64,000 bases of DNA, taken from assembly GCA_016758965.1 (NCBI GenBank), contig JAEPRB010000078.1:1-64000 (forward strand), written 5' to 3'. The position numbers and the translations under genes are program-made. Positions 35,565 to 47,389 of the stretch are shown piece by piece (the first letter of the stretch is position 1; each line of letters begins with the position of its first letter). This DNA comes from Circinella minor (lineage: Eukaryota; Mucoromycota; Mucoromycetes; Mucorales; Lichtheimiaceae). The notes below the pieces were generated by a model, which was not told where the DNA came from, did no database searches, and saw only the letters and a list, made by a program, of their open reading frames with translations.

Positions 35565-36377
35565 ATGTTCACTGGCGGTCTGTATAATTCTCCAAACAGA
35601 CAACAACACCACCTCTATTATTTCAAACCCTATTTGTATGCAGATGATAGTGCCTTTTTTGGTCATCCCTATAAGAGCTTACTGTAACCTTTTATTCAAC
35701 TATAAAATAGTACAAGAATATGAATTAGCAAATTACAACAGCGTCATTTACTACTCAAACAGAAAGATCAACTACATAATACACAAAAAGAACTACGTTG
35801 AATTGTAACCCGTTTCTATTTATTGCTTTTAGTAGGGTACCTGAAAATTTACAACTGGTGAATGAACATAATATTGCAATTGAAATTTCTCATCCGACCT
35901 ATCATGAAACTACAATGGTTTTTTATAGATCAGTTGAATTATTCTTTCTTTGGAACAAAAATCGCGATACGTAAACAATGGAACCACATGACGTCAAATA
36001 AACTTTTCTAACCTGTTTTATAACAATTTATAAAAGAATGAAGTCACCAAAAAGAAAAAAAAAAGTTAGTAAACAAAACGATCGAATACAAAATGAGATG
36101 AAGAATAAAGAGCAATCGAACCGAGAAAAACTTAAATAGGTACAATGTCTTTCAAAAAAAAAAAAAAAAAACGTATGAAATCATCCAATTCTATATTTAC
36201 CCAGCTTATTCTCGAGATCGTCATTGATTCCAGTCAACTGACAGGGGTACCTTATTACTCTTTTCAAAAATTATAGATGTGGTATTGAGAGTAGTACGTA
36301 GCAATCAAAAACTAGTTTTGTTGGTAATATTCTATTTCTACTACACGAAGATTCAATCATCAAATGTCATCATATAA
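35565..36377 (+). CDS. Candidate three-exon small gene, unknown
   Basis: Exons 35565-35683 (donor GTAACC), 35833-35970 (acceptor TTTTAG, donor GTAAAC) and 36245-36377 (acceptor GACAG) join in phase to 129 residues ending in TAA. The reading starts MFTGGLYNSP, continues with RVPENLQLVNEHNIAIEISH and FYRSVELFFLWNKN, and ends with a hydrophobic stretch. Composition is balanced, in contrast to the AT-rich flanks. An alternative acceptor could bring in the open frame at 36364-36660 instead of exon 3. Unknown family; an orphan gene or remnant. Same strand as the Stc1 gene, 570 bp upstream of it. Confidence 0.4.
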
Positions 36378-36946
36378 ATCATCCCCTCTCATCTTTGAAA
36401 TGCACTCAACAGTTGGTTACTGGCAGGTTACAAGTGTTCTCCGTGAAATAGACCGGTTGAGTCATTCACACACAATCACAAATAAAGACCTAGCATCCGA
36501 ATATTTTTTTTTCTCTACGTTTTTTTTTTTTCCTCTGGAGGTTTTTAATTCCTTTTCCTTTCTTATTTTTATATGTATATATAAACTGTTTCTTTTAATA
36601 TATCACAAGGAAAAAAAAACGGTCATATGTTCCAGTCAATCTAATCTTTCCATTGAATAAATGCCCCTAATAGAACATCATTCGAAATCATTTTTCTCCC
36701 GCTACTCTACCACATCATGCATTAAAGAACTGTTATCATAAAAAAAAAAGAAAGCTAAAAAGTTAAATTAATTAAGAATGGGAATAGTAATAATAAAATG
36801 GACCAATTGTTGTGAATTCTTGGGTGTAGGTTAAATGTGTAACATTTTACCTCTTTACCTTTTTTTTTTTCTTTTTTTTTTTTTGTCTTTCTTTTGTCTT
36901 TTGTCTTTTTCTCATTTTCAAACAATTTTTATTTTTATTATATAAA

Positions 36947-37860
36947 ATGTATCAACGTATTCAACATAGTTCTATCATGAATGATAGTCAACAACAACAA
37001 CAACAACAAGATTATAATAATAAACGTCATCGAAATCAAATAAAATTCAATATGCAAATCAATTATCAGTCCTTGCATACCAAAGGTATGAAAAATAACT
37101 ATACTTTTCATTTCCAAACATAGATATGTTCTAATGGGCTTAAATCATTATAGACCAACCACCATTAAAATTCTTAACATGTGTCTTTTGCAAAATGGTA
37201 AATAATTCTTTTTAAAATGACTACCATTCAATTCCAATTAAAGAGTTTAAATTGATAACTTTAAATAAAATATTAAATGTAGGAAAAACCAGTAAAAGAA
37301 TTTAGTGAAATGCAAGTAGCAAAGGTAACAATAAGAACAGAAAATACTGTATATATATATATATATATATATACTCTATCAAAGAAAAAGCTTGAAAATA
37401 AACAATTTTTTTTTTGTTTTATATAGGCTACTTATTACTGTAAATAATTTTTCAAATTTTTTTTTGTGTAACTCATGCTTCTCAATGTTTCAAAATATGT
37501 GTCAAAGAAAACTAATATATATTTATATCAAGTATATGCACCCTCTTTAACGAATAGTAATTCAAAATATATTTCATGTTTAAATTGTACCGATAACCAA
37601 AGAAAGACGTTAACATGTTCTAAATGTCTTAAAACGAAACAATTAAATAAATTTTCAAAGGTAAAAAAAAAAAAAAAAAGGAATATTGTTGATAATTTTA
37701 TAATTGCTAATTTTTTTATTTATTTATTTCAAAGATACAAAAAAAACAAGATGATAAAGCTCGGTGTTATGATTGCATGAAGAAAAGAAATGAAGAAGAT
37801 GTGAATGATTCAGAACCGAGCTACTCATCTGGTGAAGAATCTTGGGATGATTATTTATAA
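36947..37860 (+). CDS. Stc1-domain protein (CxxC zinc module)
   Basis: Six exons (36947-37085, 37154-37197, 37283-37324, 37427-37439, 37533-37660, 37735-37860) join in phase to 163 residues. After a Gln/Asn-rich N-terminus (~45 residues) come two related Cys-rich halves: LTCVFCKMEKPVKEFSEMQ, and then YISCLNCTD with LTCSKCLKTKQLNKFSKIQ and ARCYDC. This C-x2-C, then (E/N)FS..Q, then RC..C pattern is that of the Stc1 domain. In fission yeast Stc1 links the RNAi machinery to the CLRC H3K9 methyltransferase; fungal relatives of other function also carry the domain. The tail is acidic (EEDVNDSEPSYSSGEESWDD). The third 13-nt exon join (37439 to 37533) is the least certain. Most of the gene is invisible as ORFs because its exons are short. 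Confidence 0.72.
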
Positions 37861-39456
37861 GTATTATTTATTATTTTATATTTTGTTTTTTAAAGGTAAA
37901 TTATCAATTGGTTTGCTTTTCCGCCAATAAATATAAACTGACTTTATTTTTTCTTTTCACAGTTGCATACATATTTACCTTTTATGGGTTTTTCAAGTTA
38001 TAGATTATAAAAAATAAAAAAATAAAAAATAATGGAAAGAAGAAGGAGAAAAAAGCGAAAACTATGAATAGAATACAAAAGATCTTGGCAAAATTTATAA
38101 TATAACATTTATAATTTATAAACCATTACATTTTTATATCCTTCCTCCAGAATATCTATTTGATTTTTTATTATGACCAAAAATACCGATTACCATTTTT
38201 TTTTTTTTAAAAAAAAAGGATTGAACTCCGATTTTTATAATGTTAAATGCTTATTTGAATAATATTGCTTTATGACAACTTGAAGCATTTTGGTTTTTTT
38301 TTTTTTCTATATTTACGAATGATTTGATTATTTAATTTGTTTCTTTTTTATTATTAAGAGATTTACCCATTAATTTAAATAGAGTACTTCTTTCTTTCTT
38401 ATCCAAACATTTAATAAACGTGACACAAAATTGTGGATGGAGAATTAAAAGAGGAGGGCGAAGCAAAAAAAAAAAAAATATAAGGGAAAATGTGCGAACG
38501 GACATTTAAAAAAGTTACCATTTTCAATAATAATTATTTTATTTTACTATTTATGATCTCCCTTTTTTTTTTTTACTATTGAAATAATAATAATAATAAT
38601 AATAACAGTAATGAGAAGAAGCAGAAGACGAAGAAAAAAAAATAAGAATATGTATAGTGACTTTCTTTTTAGGATAATATTACTGTTATTATTATTATTT
38701 ATACTATAAATATTTTATAATATTAAAATATTTGAAAAGTATAAATTTTATGGACAAGATAGAAGATTCTTTTTGATTACCAGGTCCTGGATTTGGTTAA
38801 CCGATTCTTTTTTAACTTTTAATGCTTTTAAGTTTTATCTTAGAGACAATAACAAGTGTGTGTGTGTGTGCGTTGTGAAACAAGTAAAAAAAAAAAAAAA
38901 AAGGTACTAATACTACTTTTATATTTAAGTATTTCCTATTGAACTCTTTTTTTTTTTTTTGTTCTTTAATAAACATATCAGTATTAAAAAAAATAAAATT
39001 TTAACTATTGTTGAAAGGGGGAAGAATAAGAATTCTGGAATTAGAAATAAAAAAAAGTGGCTCAATTATATATATATATATATATATATATCACTAAAAA
39101 TAAACCTTTTGTACGCCTTCAAATTTGTACACCCAAATAAATCCATTATTCAAAGTTTTTTTTTTTTTTTTTGCTGCTGATCCCATCTCTCCTCCTCCCC
39201 CCCTTTTATAATAAACTCCTTGCTCTATCCCTTATTTTATCAAATTTATTTTACTTGTTCTTCTCTCTTTTTTTTTTCGTTTTTTTTTTCTTTACACACT
39301 TTATAAAAAAAAAAGAAAAGACTTTTTTTTTTTTTCTTTTTATATTTATTTATATACCCCAACTTTTGTAACCTAGCAACAACTATAAAATACAACAACA
39401 ACGACAACTAGAAAAAAATAAATAAAATAAAAGCATATCACCATAACAATAAAACT
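37861..39456. other. Intergenic; low-complexity DNA, tetraspanin promoter at the right end
   Basis: Contains TAA-triplet (38588), GT (38860) and TA (39068) microsatellites and long A/T runs. A CT-rich element with CTCTCCTCCTCCCCCCC lies near 39190, 270 bp before the tetraspanin ATG, and a CA-rich leader precedes the start. No gene supported. Confidence 0.5.
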
Positions 39457-41031
39457 ATGACGAGTCACGAAATGGGTCATTTGCCCTTACCTACACAAAA
39501 TACATCACAAACTCGTCATTCTTCTGAACCCAACTCTCCTTGGGATTCAGTTGAAGATCTTCCAGAACCTGTTTTACCATGGATGAAATCAGAATCGCGT
39601 CAATCATTTGGTGCTAGTTCTCGTAGTTCTGTTGAGTCCGGTAGTTTACACGTAGTAAAACGATATCAACCAAATACTGATCAAAAGAAACGACAAATTT
39701 GGACTGCTCGTAAATGGTGGATTTTATTCGCTAATGCACTTGTAAATATAGATATCTATATATCACCATTTAATTTTCTCTCTTTTTTAGATATATATAA
39801 ATCTTGGATTGAGAAAAGAGGGAGGGGGGAGGTTGTTTTTTGAAACGGGGAAAAAAAATCAGTATCCTATTTATATGATTTATGAACATATATAAAGAAG
39901 GAAGAAAATATATAGATGATTCTAATATATTTTATTATTTTATTCTAGTTATTCTGTTATGGTCTTGGTATCTTACTTTTGGCTCTTTTAACATTCTTTA
40001 AACGTAAGGGGAAAAATAGATACTTTTTATTTCTTTTTTGCGATTTTAAAACAAAATAATATTAACATACATAAAAAATAAAAAATAAAAAATCTTTTGC
40101 ATTGTGTTAAATGGATGAAATATAGTTTATCAACGGGCTGATGTTGTAATTGTTGGTGAACGAATGATTCTTGACTGTAAGCAAATATCAGATATACACA
40201 AAATAATAATATCTTTTCTTCATAGATACTAATGACTACATTATTTTATATTACCATAGTGATTACGGCTACTGGTGTTATCTGTTTATTCACATCTATT
40301 TTGGGTTTTACTGGTATCATGTTAAATAATCGAGCTATTCTTACATTTTATAATCTTTTCTTATGGGCATGCTTTGGTATGATTGCTGCTATCGGTTATG
40401 TTGCTTATCGTAAATCTAAATGGAATATCGAGGTAAAAAAAAAAAAAATTAAACATTTGGGCTTGGAAGGACTTTTTTTTTTGGGGGGGAAAATAAGTTT
40501 AACTAAGCCCCGTTATATAATATATTGATTTTTATAGGGTAAATTATCATATCAATGGCATTATGATCTTTCTTCTGATGGAAGAGCAAGAATTCAAGCT
40601 AATGTAAGTAAAAAAAAAAACCTTGACATAGCCACGTCTCTCTCTCTTTCTATATATATACTTAAAAAGTCTAACTCACCTTTAAATAATACACATAGCT
40701 TCATTGTTGTGGTTATAAACAATTTACTGATTTCCATGAACGTTCCAATAAATGTTTCCCTCGTACATTATTACCTGGTTGTCGATTCAAATATCAAGAA
40801 TTTACAAAAGAAGCTTTAAAAATTACTTGGATTGTTGCCTTTTCTTTACTTCCACTTCATATTTTTGTTCTTGTTACCGCTTTACTTTGTTCGAATCATA
40901 TTAATCGTCAATTTGGTAAGAATTTACCTCCCAAAATTTATCGTTTGGATTATCAAGGTATTGTTGCTGGTACACCTACTGGTAGTTCAGTTAATTTACA
41001 TCGTGATGGTTTACAACAAAGAAATCTTTAA
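39457..41031 (+). CDS. Tetraspanin
   Basis: Six exons (39457-39741, 39949-40003, 40126-40176, 40260-40432, 40538-40603, 40699-41031) encode 320 residues in phase. A Ser-rich cytosolic N-terminus (~85 residues) is followed by four hydrophobic segments in the tetraspanin arrangement: TM1 after TARKWWILFANAL, TM2 from ITATGVICLFTSILGF, TM3 LFLWACFGMIAAIGYVAY, and TM4 IVAFSLLPLHIFVLVTALLC. The large loop has the diagnostic CCG (LHCCGYKQF) plus further Cys (KCFPR, PGCRF) able to form its disulfides. Fungal tetraspanins (Pls1/Tsp2/Tsp3 groups) act in membrane organisation and infection or growth structures; the long N-terminal tail suggests a Tsp2/Tsp3 type. The internal ATG at 40232 lies in the intron when the CCATAG acceptor (40259) is used and is not the start. 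Confidence 0.85.
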
Positions 41032-41827
41032 GAAAAAAAAAAGAAGAACAAGAAGAAAGGATATACATTATCTCTCTCTCTCTCTTTTTTTTTTTTTTTT
41101 TTAGGTTGTAGTTACATGTTTCGAGTAGTTTATATCATCTATTTCTTCTCATAATGTTGATTTAGTATATAATTCTTTTTAATCCTTTTCTCTCTCTTTT
41201 TTTTTATATCTCTTTCCTTTCACACACATATATTTTGTTTTATATTCTTTTTTTTAAAAAACATTTATATATATATATATATATAAACAATTCCCTTTCC
41301 CTCTTAATTTACTCTTGCTAATAAATATACATACGCAAAATAACAAAACAAACCCGCTTCAAACTCATTAAAGATATTAAAAAATGTCATGGAATTGTTT
41401 TTTTTTTTTTTTTTACTTGGAACGTTGGTATGTCCCTGTCTGACAGTTGAACTGATTTCTAAAACTATCTGCAGCGGTGGGTTATGTTAACAGTTAACAC
41501 TCAGTTCCTGCAGCGGTAGTTGTTAACCACTTTCTTAATTTTCCAATAAAAAAAAAAGTTCTGTGAAGTTGTCACAATTAAAAAACATATTGCGTTTGAG
41601 AATCAGACTCTTAATATACTTGAGGGTGGGCCTAATTCTACTCTTTCAAAATACATCAACCAAAATAACAAAACATTGGATTTTCAGTTTACGTATGAAT
41701 ACGTACTCTATTTTTTTTTTCCAAATTGAGCAAAAACAATAACAATTCATTATTTATTATTTATTTTAATGAAAAATTCAATCTAAAACTTTTTTTTTTT
41801 TTTACTTTCTTTTTCTTATCATTTAAA
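41032..41827. other. Intergenic spacer, no gene seen
   Basis: Holds the tetraspanin 3' flank with CT (41070), TA (41268) and homopolymer tracts. A direct repeat with CTGCAGCGGT(G/A)G and TTAAC words occurs at 41471-41525. The promoter of the next gene is presumably at its right end. Confidence 0.5.
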
Positions 41828-42462
41828 ATGCGTTTTATATCTCGAACCAAAGTAGAAAATATACTTAGTTTAACATTAAATGGAATCAATATATTATTTT
41901 GTTTACTTGTTATTGCAGCATGTATATATAAATGTATTCAAGCCGAATTTTCTGTTATAGTCATGTGTATTTATGGAGGGTAAAAATAATCATGTTTTTT
42001 TTTTTTTTAAGATTGGTTTATTTGTTTATTTATTAATAATAATAATATTATTATTACTGTGTAGAATAATAGCTGCATTATTAGTGATTAATGAAATGAA
42101 AGCTATTGAAATCTCTTTAACGTATGCTTATTTTTTAGCAACGTATCGTGGTCGAAGTTTAATATTTATTTTGTAAGTTTTTTTTAAAACTAATTTATTT
42201 AAAAAATAATAATAATATACTAATTAACAATAAAAGCTTTGGATGTCTTATTTTAGATAAAGGTGTTCTTAATATTGTTGCAGGAACATTAAATTTATCA
42301 TTAGGTTTAGTTTATATGATCATGTCTTTTATTATACCTTCTTTTCCACCACCTAATCCTATATCTATTAATTGGCAAAATTGGAAAGATTTTTCTGCAG
42401 AAGGACTTGATCTTGCAAGACCCAAACATTTATCTGTTGAGGTTAGAGATTTCTCTTTTATT

Positions 42463-42498
<36 letters not shown>

Positions 42499-42632
42499 AA
42501 TAATAATCATCTCTTTTATAGAGTCATGTAGCTATTCGATTAAAATCACCTCCACCACCAGCAACACCACAACATCATCATATTCCAGAAGATGATGTCA
42601 CAATGAATAGTCCTTTTCGAAATCCATATTAA
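41828..42632 (+). CDS. TVP15/COPI-associated-type Golgi membrane protein
   Basis: Four exons (41828-41979, 42065-42172, 42237-42441, 42522-42632) encode 191 residues. Four hydrophobic helices fill residues ~10-125: INILFCLLVIAACIY, the YGGIIAALLVINE segment, YRGRSLIFIFFGCLIL and LNIVAGTLNLSLGLVYMIM. The glutamate after helix 2 and the Y-R-G-R-S-L motif opening helix 3 match the COPI-associated/Tvp15 family (Tlg2-vesicle proteins of the late Golgi). A cytosolic tail of ~65 residues contains PPPPATP and a His tract; its end lacks a KKXX signal. Ends 191 bp from the oppositely oriented PEX11-like gene. Family assignment is from motif memory, so moderate. Confidence 0.68.
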
Positions 42633-42822
42633 GTAGTGTATCATGATAAATAATAATAATAATAAAAAACAGATATATATATATATATAATAAGACTATA
42701 TGAACGGAATCAAAAATAAGAGAGAAATACAAAAAAAAAAGAATGAGAACAGAGAGAGAATGCTTGGGGGAAATAATGAAGAGGAAGAGGAAGGGGAATA
42801 TACATGGGATATTTTTTTTTTT

Positions 42823-43939
42823 TTATGCAGTTGATGCTGCAATCTTTCTCCATAATTTATAACCTGATATAGATCCACTAAAGAAACCAGACCATGCTTG
42901 AACACCACTTGAAAATGAAGGTTGCCAAATATCACATCCTAAAGAATAAATATATGAGTGAATTTTTCAAATCAAATCAAATCAAATCAAATCAAAAAAA
43001 ATTTTACGTACCACAAAATACACCATCCATAATTAATTTAACAATTGAAATTTGGGTTGTAAATATTTTTTCATTTAATGTAACCATATCCACATTTTGT
43101 TGATAACGTAATTCTTTTAATGATTGAACATTTTCATGTAAATCATGTAAAATACCAGCAAACCAACAATAAATAGCAATAAATTCTGCTTTTTTACCTA
43201 ATGATGAATTCACTAGACCCATTTTATAAAAACAAAAAATATCATCGGCTAACGTATTTCCCACTTCATTTAATAAAAAACAACTTTTCATTAAATTGGG
43301 ATTGGAAAAACCTAATTCTCGCATAGGTCCCATAAAAAGTCCTACACGTAAAAGCTTGCGTGTCATTGAAAAATGACTGACCATAGGAGACCATGTTTTG
43401 GAGGGAACAAGTTTATAATAAAGTAAAATCTTGAATAAATATTGAAAGAATTTAATGGTTTTATCACGACCATCTAATTCTTTTAAGAATTTTAAAAAGA
43501 TGCGTATATAATGATTGAGTTTTTGAGTAGTTGACAGTCGGGGTGATAATAGTGTAAATTTTTTTTTCTCATTGGAATCTAATGGGTTTTGTTTTAATGT
43601 GGGTATGGACGGTGCTGTTGTTGTTGTTATAGTAGGAGAATGAGCACGCGGTGGTGAAGGAATAGGAGTAGGTAAAGAATTATGTTGTGAAATGATGGAC
43701 ATGAATGAAAGTAAATAAGAAAGGCAAATAATAAAAATAAAGGAAAGGAGTAAATAATTATTATTATTGATAAAGGATATAGGTTCCGCGGAAGAGATGA
43801 TAATTGTTTGGTCTTTTTGTTCGGATGTAGTCGTAATAAGTAAGAGATCCGTGGTAACACGACGTCGTTCTTCTTCAATAGCTGTACTATAACATAAAAT
43901 AAGTATAGTCCAACTTATATCTTGTTTTTCCATACGCAT
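42823..43939 (-). CDS. PEX11: PEX11-family peroxisomal membrane protein
   Basis: Two exons (43939-43012, 42938-42823) give up to 347 residues. The C-terminal ~220 residues fit the PEX11 family, which elongates and divides peroxisomes: an amphipathic helix region (LDGRDKTIKFFQYLFKILL), a second element (TRKLLRVGLFMGPMRELG), a KMGLVNSSLGKKAEFIAIYC stretch and a final glycine-rich helix (SGFFSGSISGYKLWRK). The N-terminal ~115 residues are atypical, with an extra hydrophobic segment (YLLLSFIFIICLSYLL) and a Pro/Thr-rich linker. A shorter form starting at the ATG at 43702 would lack most of this and resemble usual PEX11 lengths. The start is therefore uncertain. Convergent with the TVP15-like gene. 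Confidence 0.78.
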
Positions 43940-44364
43940 ATTTTTTTTTCTTTTTTTTTTTTTGCATTACTTTTTATTAAAAAAAAAAAAAAAGGAAGAG
44001 ATAAAAAAAAAGAGATGTCATCTTTAATTCAATCATTTCAATCAATGATAATAATGATATGATGTTTTTATCCATTCTTATTTGAAAAATCTGCTGTTAA
44101 TAAAAAAATTTTGGTTCCTGTTTATTCAACCTCTCTCTCCCCCCCCCAAACAGATCTCATCCCCCCCCAAATTCTAAAAAAAGAATGATTTTTACACGTG
44201 GAAATTATTTCAAAGAGTCTTTTTTTAGTAGTTAAAATGTTACACAAATCATCTTATCAATTTTGAAATCAATGGAGGAGAAAGGAAAACCTTTTTTTTT
44301 TTTATGTGTAACCCCCCTTTTAATCATTTTGATTTTTGCATAATAAAAAAAAAATCTATTTGAA
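43940..44364. other. Spacer between TM9SF 3' end and PEX11 start
   Basis: Contains the PEX11 leader and promoter side (minus strand). Two C-runs of nine and ten bases (CCCCCCCCC near 44140 and near 44161) and several A/T runs are notable. No ORF supported; the ORF at 44232-44528 is mostly the penultimate TM9SF exon read into the intron. Confidence 0.5.
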
Positions 44365-47278
44365 TTAATCAACCTAAAAAAAAAAAAAAAATAATGATTA
44401 ATAAAGAAATAAGAAGAAGAAGAAGATGAATAGTTTACCTTTACAGCTGAATATATACGTCTAATAACATGATAGGTACAGAAAAAACCTATTGTTCCTG
44501 TAACTAATCCCAACAATCCACATCCCATGAGGGTATGTACAATATAAATTACACCACTTACAACACCTTCAATATCTGTTCGAATCCAATAAAATATAAT
44601 TGCATATCTATTTTAAATAATATAAGTCTCTTTAAATTCATCTTTTAATATATATATATAGTTAACTTACATGAACATATATAAAGAAGAGGCTCCACCT
44701 ATTACAAATGACATCCACCACCAATGATAATCCTATATAATATATATATATATATATATATTAATATTTTAATATATCATACAAAAATAGTTTATAATTT
44801 ACCTCATTACAAAGTTGAAAAAAGATTAAAATAATCGATACACAAGCAGTAGAAATACTTAATAATAAACAAGATGTAATTCCATAAAGTTTAAATAAAT
44901 GAATTTCTCCATGCCATAATGATTTTAAGAGCTCATCATAATCAATAAATACAACAGCAAATGGAATGATACCACCTACTACAATGCTAAAATATATATA
45001 TATATATATAAGTAAGTAATTCCCTCCCTAATTATTTTGAATATACAAATAAAACAGTCGATTTTACCTCACACTATAAGTTTGATACCATCGTTTATCA
45101 GGTATAAATCGTGGCATTTGTGTAGCACGTGTTGGATGTTCAATTCTTTCACGTCGATCTCCAATAAATGCACCTAAAAATGTTAATGGTGTTGAAACTA
45201 AAAACCATAATAATGTCAAAATAAACCATCCTTTAACAGAAATAGCACGTGATGAATGAAATGACCATCCAACAAAACTTTCAATCATTAAACATGTAAA
45301 AATGGATCCAGGTACAAGAATCGATGTCTAAATAAAATAAAATAAAATAAATAAACACTCTATTCTCCATATAAAAAAAGGACACTTTTTTTTTTTTTTT
45401 TTTTACCAAGATTGTATTAAAAAACCATGATCGACCACGAAATACTTTATAAATTCTTGAACTATAATAGCCTGCTATAACACTTTTTATATATATATAT
45501 ATCATTAGTTTTTTATAAAAGATTCATTTTCTCCTCTTTCCACTAAAACATAGTCTTTTTTTTTTATAGAAATGGTACTTTACGATGTCCAAATATATGT
45601 AGTTGAAATAAAATGTAATAAATCACCTGGTTTTCCAGGATGACAATTACCAAAAACAATACAAACTAAAAAAAAAATGGGTTAGTTTTCATTCATTAAA
45701 TAATAGTCTCACACCCTCCCCCCGCCCCAATTCTATTTCATTACCTAATGTAATAGTAAAAGAAAATAAAAGTTGCATGCCAGATCCAACCATAGGTGCT
45801 AATAATCCACCAAACATAGGTCTTCGAAATACATCTCGATGAATGAATCGCCATCCAATGATATCTTCAAAATCATCATAAATTCGATAATCGCTATTAT
45901 CTTCATGTACACTAGGTTGATCTTTACGAAGTGTTTTAATTAATATAATAGTTACAATCCCCAATAAAAATAAAACTGTAATCAGACTATTGATCATGGC
46001 ATAAAAATGGGTTTCTGGATTAGGTGTCATTAAATACATATCCCAACGACTTTGTAATGGTGTCAATTGTTTCATCTAAAATAAATAAATATATATATAT
46101 ATATATATATATCCATTATTATTCAACTTGGAAAGGAAAGAGAGAGGGGGGGAAGGTTTATCCTTATTCTTTTTACCTCTTTCCATTTGATGGAGTATGT
46201 AAAAGTAATTGATTTTCTTTGTTCAGTTACTTCTTGCATGGTATAATCAATAGATGTTCGAGTACATTGACCATTGGCTACACTATAATAATAATAATAA
46301 TAATAAATATAAATATAACTATATAACCTTTCCATTCTCTTATCATCAAGAATTAACAACTTACGAGTCAGGATAAACTTCAAATCCAACAATTTGAATT
46401 TGTTCAGTATTAGATTCACATGGTTCATAAAGAATATTAAATGTGACATGATTATTGATAAATGCTTGATTATTCTATTAAATTAAATTATAATGATTAT
46501 TACTATTATTATTTTACACGTTTTTTTTTTTTTTATTTTATTTAATAAGAATTACCTTGACTTGACCTAATGGAAATCCGACACGATAAGCTCTTGTATT
46601 CACTTCATTCGTATAAGATGCAGTTGCACCAGGTAATTCATCGAGCCACCTAAAATCATATATATAGTATCGCCCAACATGAATAAAAAAATAATAATAA
46701 ACGTCTTGAGAGAGAGTTAAAATAAATATATATATATATATATTTTACCATTCTACTTGATAGTCTTCCATTATAAGTTGTTTAGCCACCATAGCATCTT
46801 CTATTGTCCAAATTTTTGTACAAAGAACATTACAATCAACATTATCTAATGCTGTAATCTAAAAGAACACCCCCCCCCAACACCCCCAATCCAAAAAAGC
46901 ATTTTAAAATGTAAAAAAAAAAAAAAAAGTATATATATATATTCAATAGGTTAGTTATGTACTCTATTAGCTTTGTGCAAGTAAAAATTAAATAAAAAAT
47001 AAATTTACCTTATAATCACTTTTTACAAGCCAATCCCCTCGCCAATCTTGATCTACTACAAGCCAATTGGATTGACGCGATTTTTGTGACCAATCGTTAT
47101 CAGTATAAGGTGGACATATAAATTGTTGAGAAGCATAACGTTGAGGTATTTGTATACGTTGTGAAAATAATTTGTTATAATATAATGGAATTAATTCCGC
47201 TCGGTTATAACAAGTGGATGCTTGAATAATATGAATAAAGGATATAAAGGAAAGGAAGAGCGCGTGTCGGTTCGACAT
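44365..47278 (-). CDS. TM9SF/EMP70 nonaspanin
   Basis: Thirteen exons (47278-47009, 46858-46749, 46649-46556, 46474-46365, 46282-46177, 46075-45745, 45665-45584, 45482-45407, 45327-45068, 44986-44803, 44732-44671, 44607-44439, 44373-44365) encode 620 residues with every phase consistent. An N-terminal signal peptide (FLSFISFIHIIQAS) leads into the lumenal domain with its CNVLC motif, then nine transmembrane segments. Family marks include IIGWRFIHRDVFR, YVPGS-type TSILVPGSIFTC, IEHPTRATQMPRFIPD and DYHWWW. The protein ends in AVKVD, the KXD Golgi-retention signal of nonaspanins that binds COPI. Those last residues come from a 9-nt terminal exon. Family roles are in endomembrane sorting, adhesion and nutrient or metal homeostasis. 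Confidence 0.95.
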
Positions 47279-47335
47279 GACGGGGGAGAGGAGAGGGGGA
47301 GGGAGGGAGGAAATGGAAAGGAGGAAAGGGGAAGG
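47279..47335 (-). promoter_or_regulatory. Pyrimidine-rich leader directly upstream of the TM9SF start
   Basis: On the coding (minus) strand the ~55 bases before ATG are almost purely C/T with CCTCCCTCCCTCCCCC. Similar C-rich stretches precede other starts in the window (near 53415, 62705), suggesting a shared promoter or leader element of this genome. Confidence 0.4.
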
Positions 47336-47389
47336 ATTATCCGACCAAATGCCCGAGTTTTTTTTTTTTTATACTTGGTGTTTTTTTTT

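Noticed and set aside
40232..40528. ATG-initiated ORF within the tetraspanin gene as a separate small protein
   Set aside because: Its hydrophobic helices are tetraspanin TM2-TM3; using the acceptor at 40259 joins them in phase to the upstream exons.
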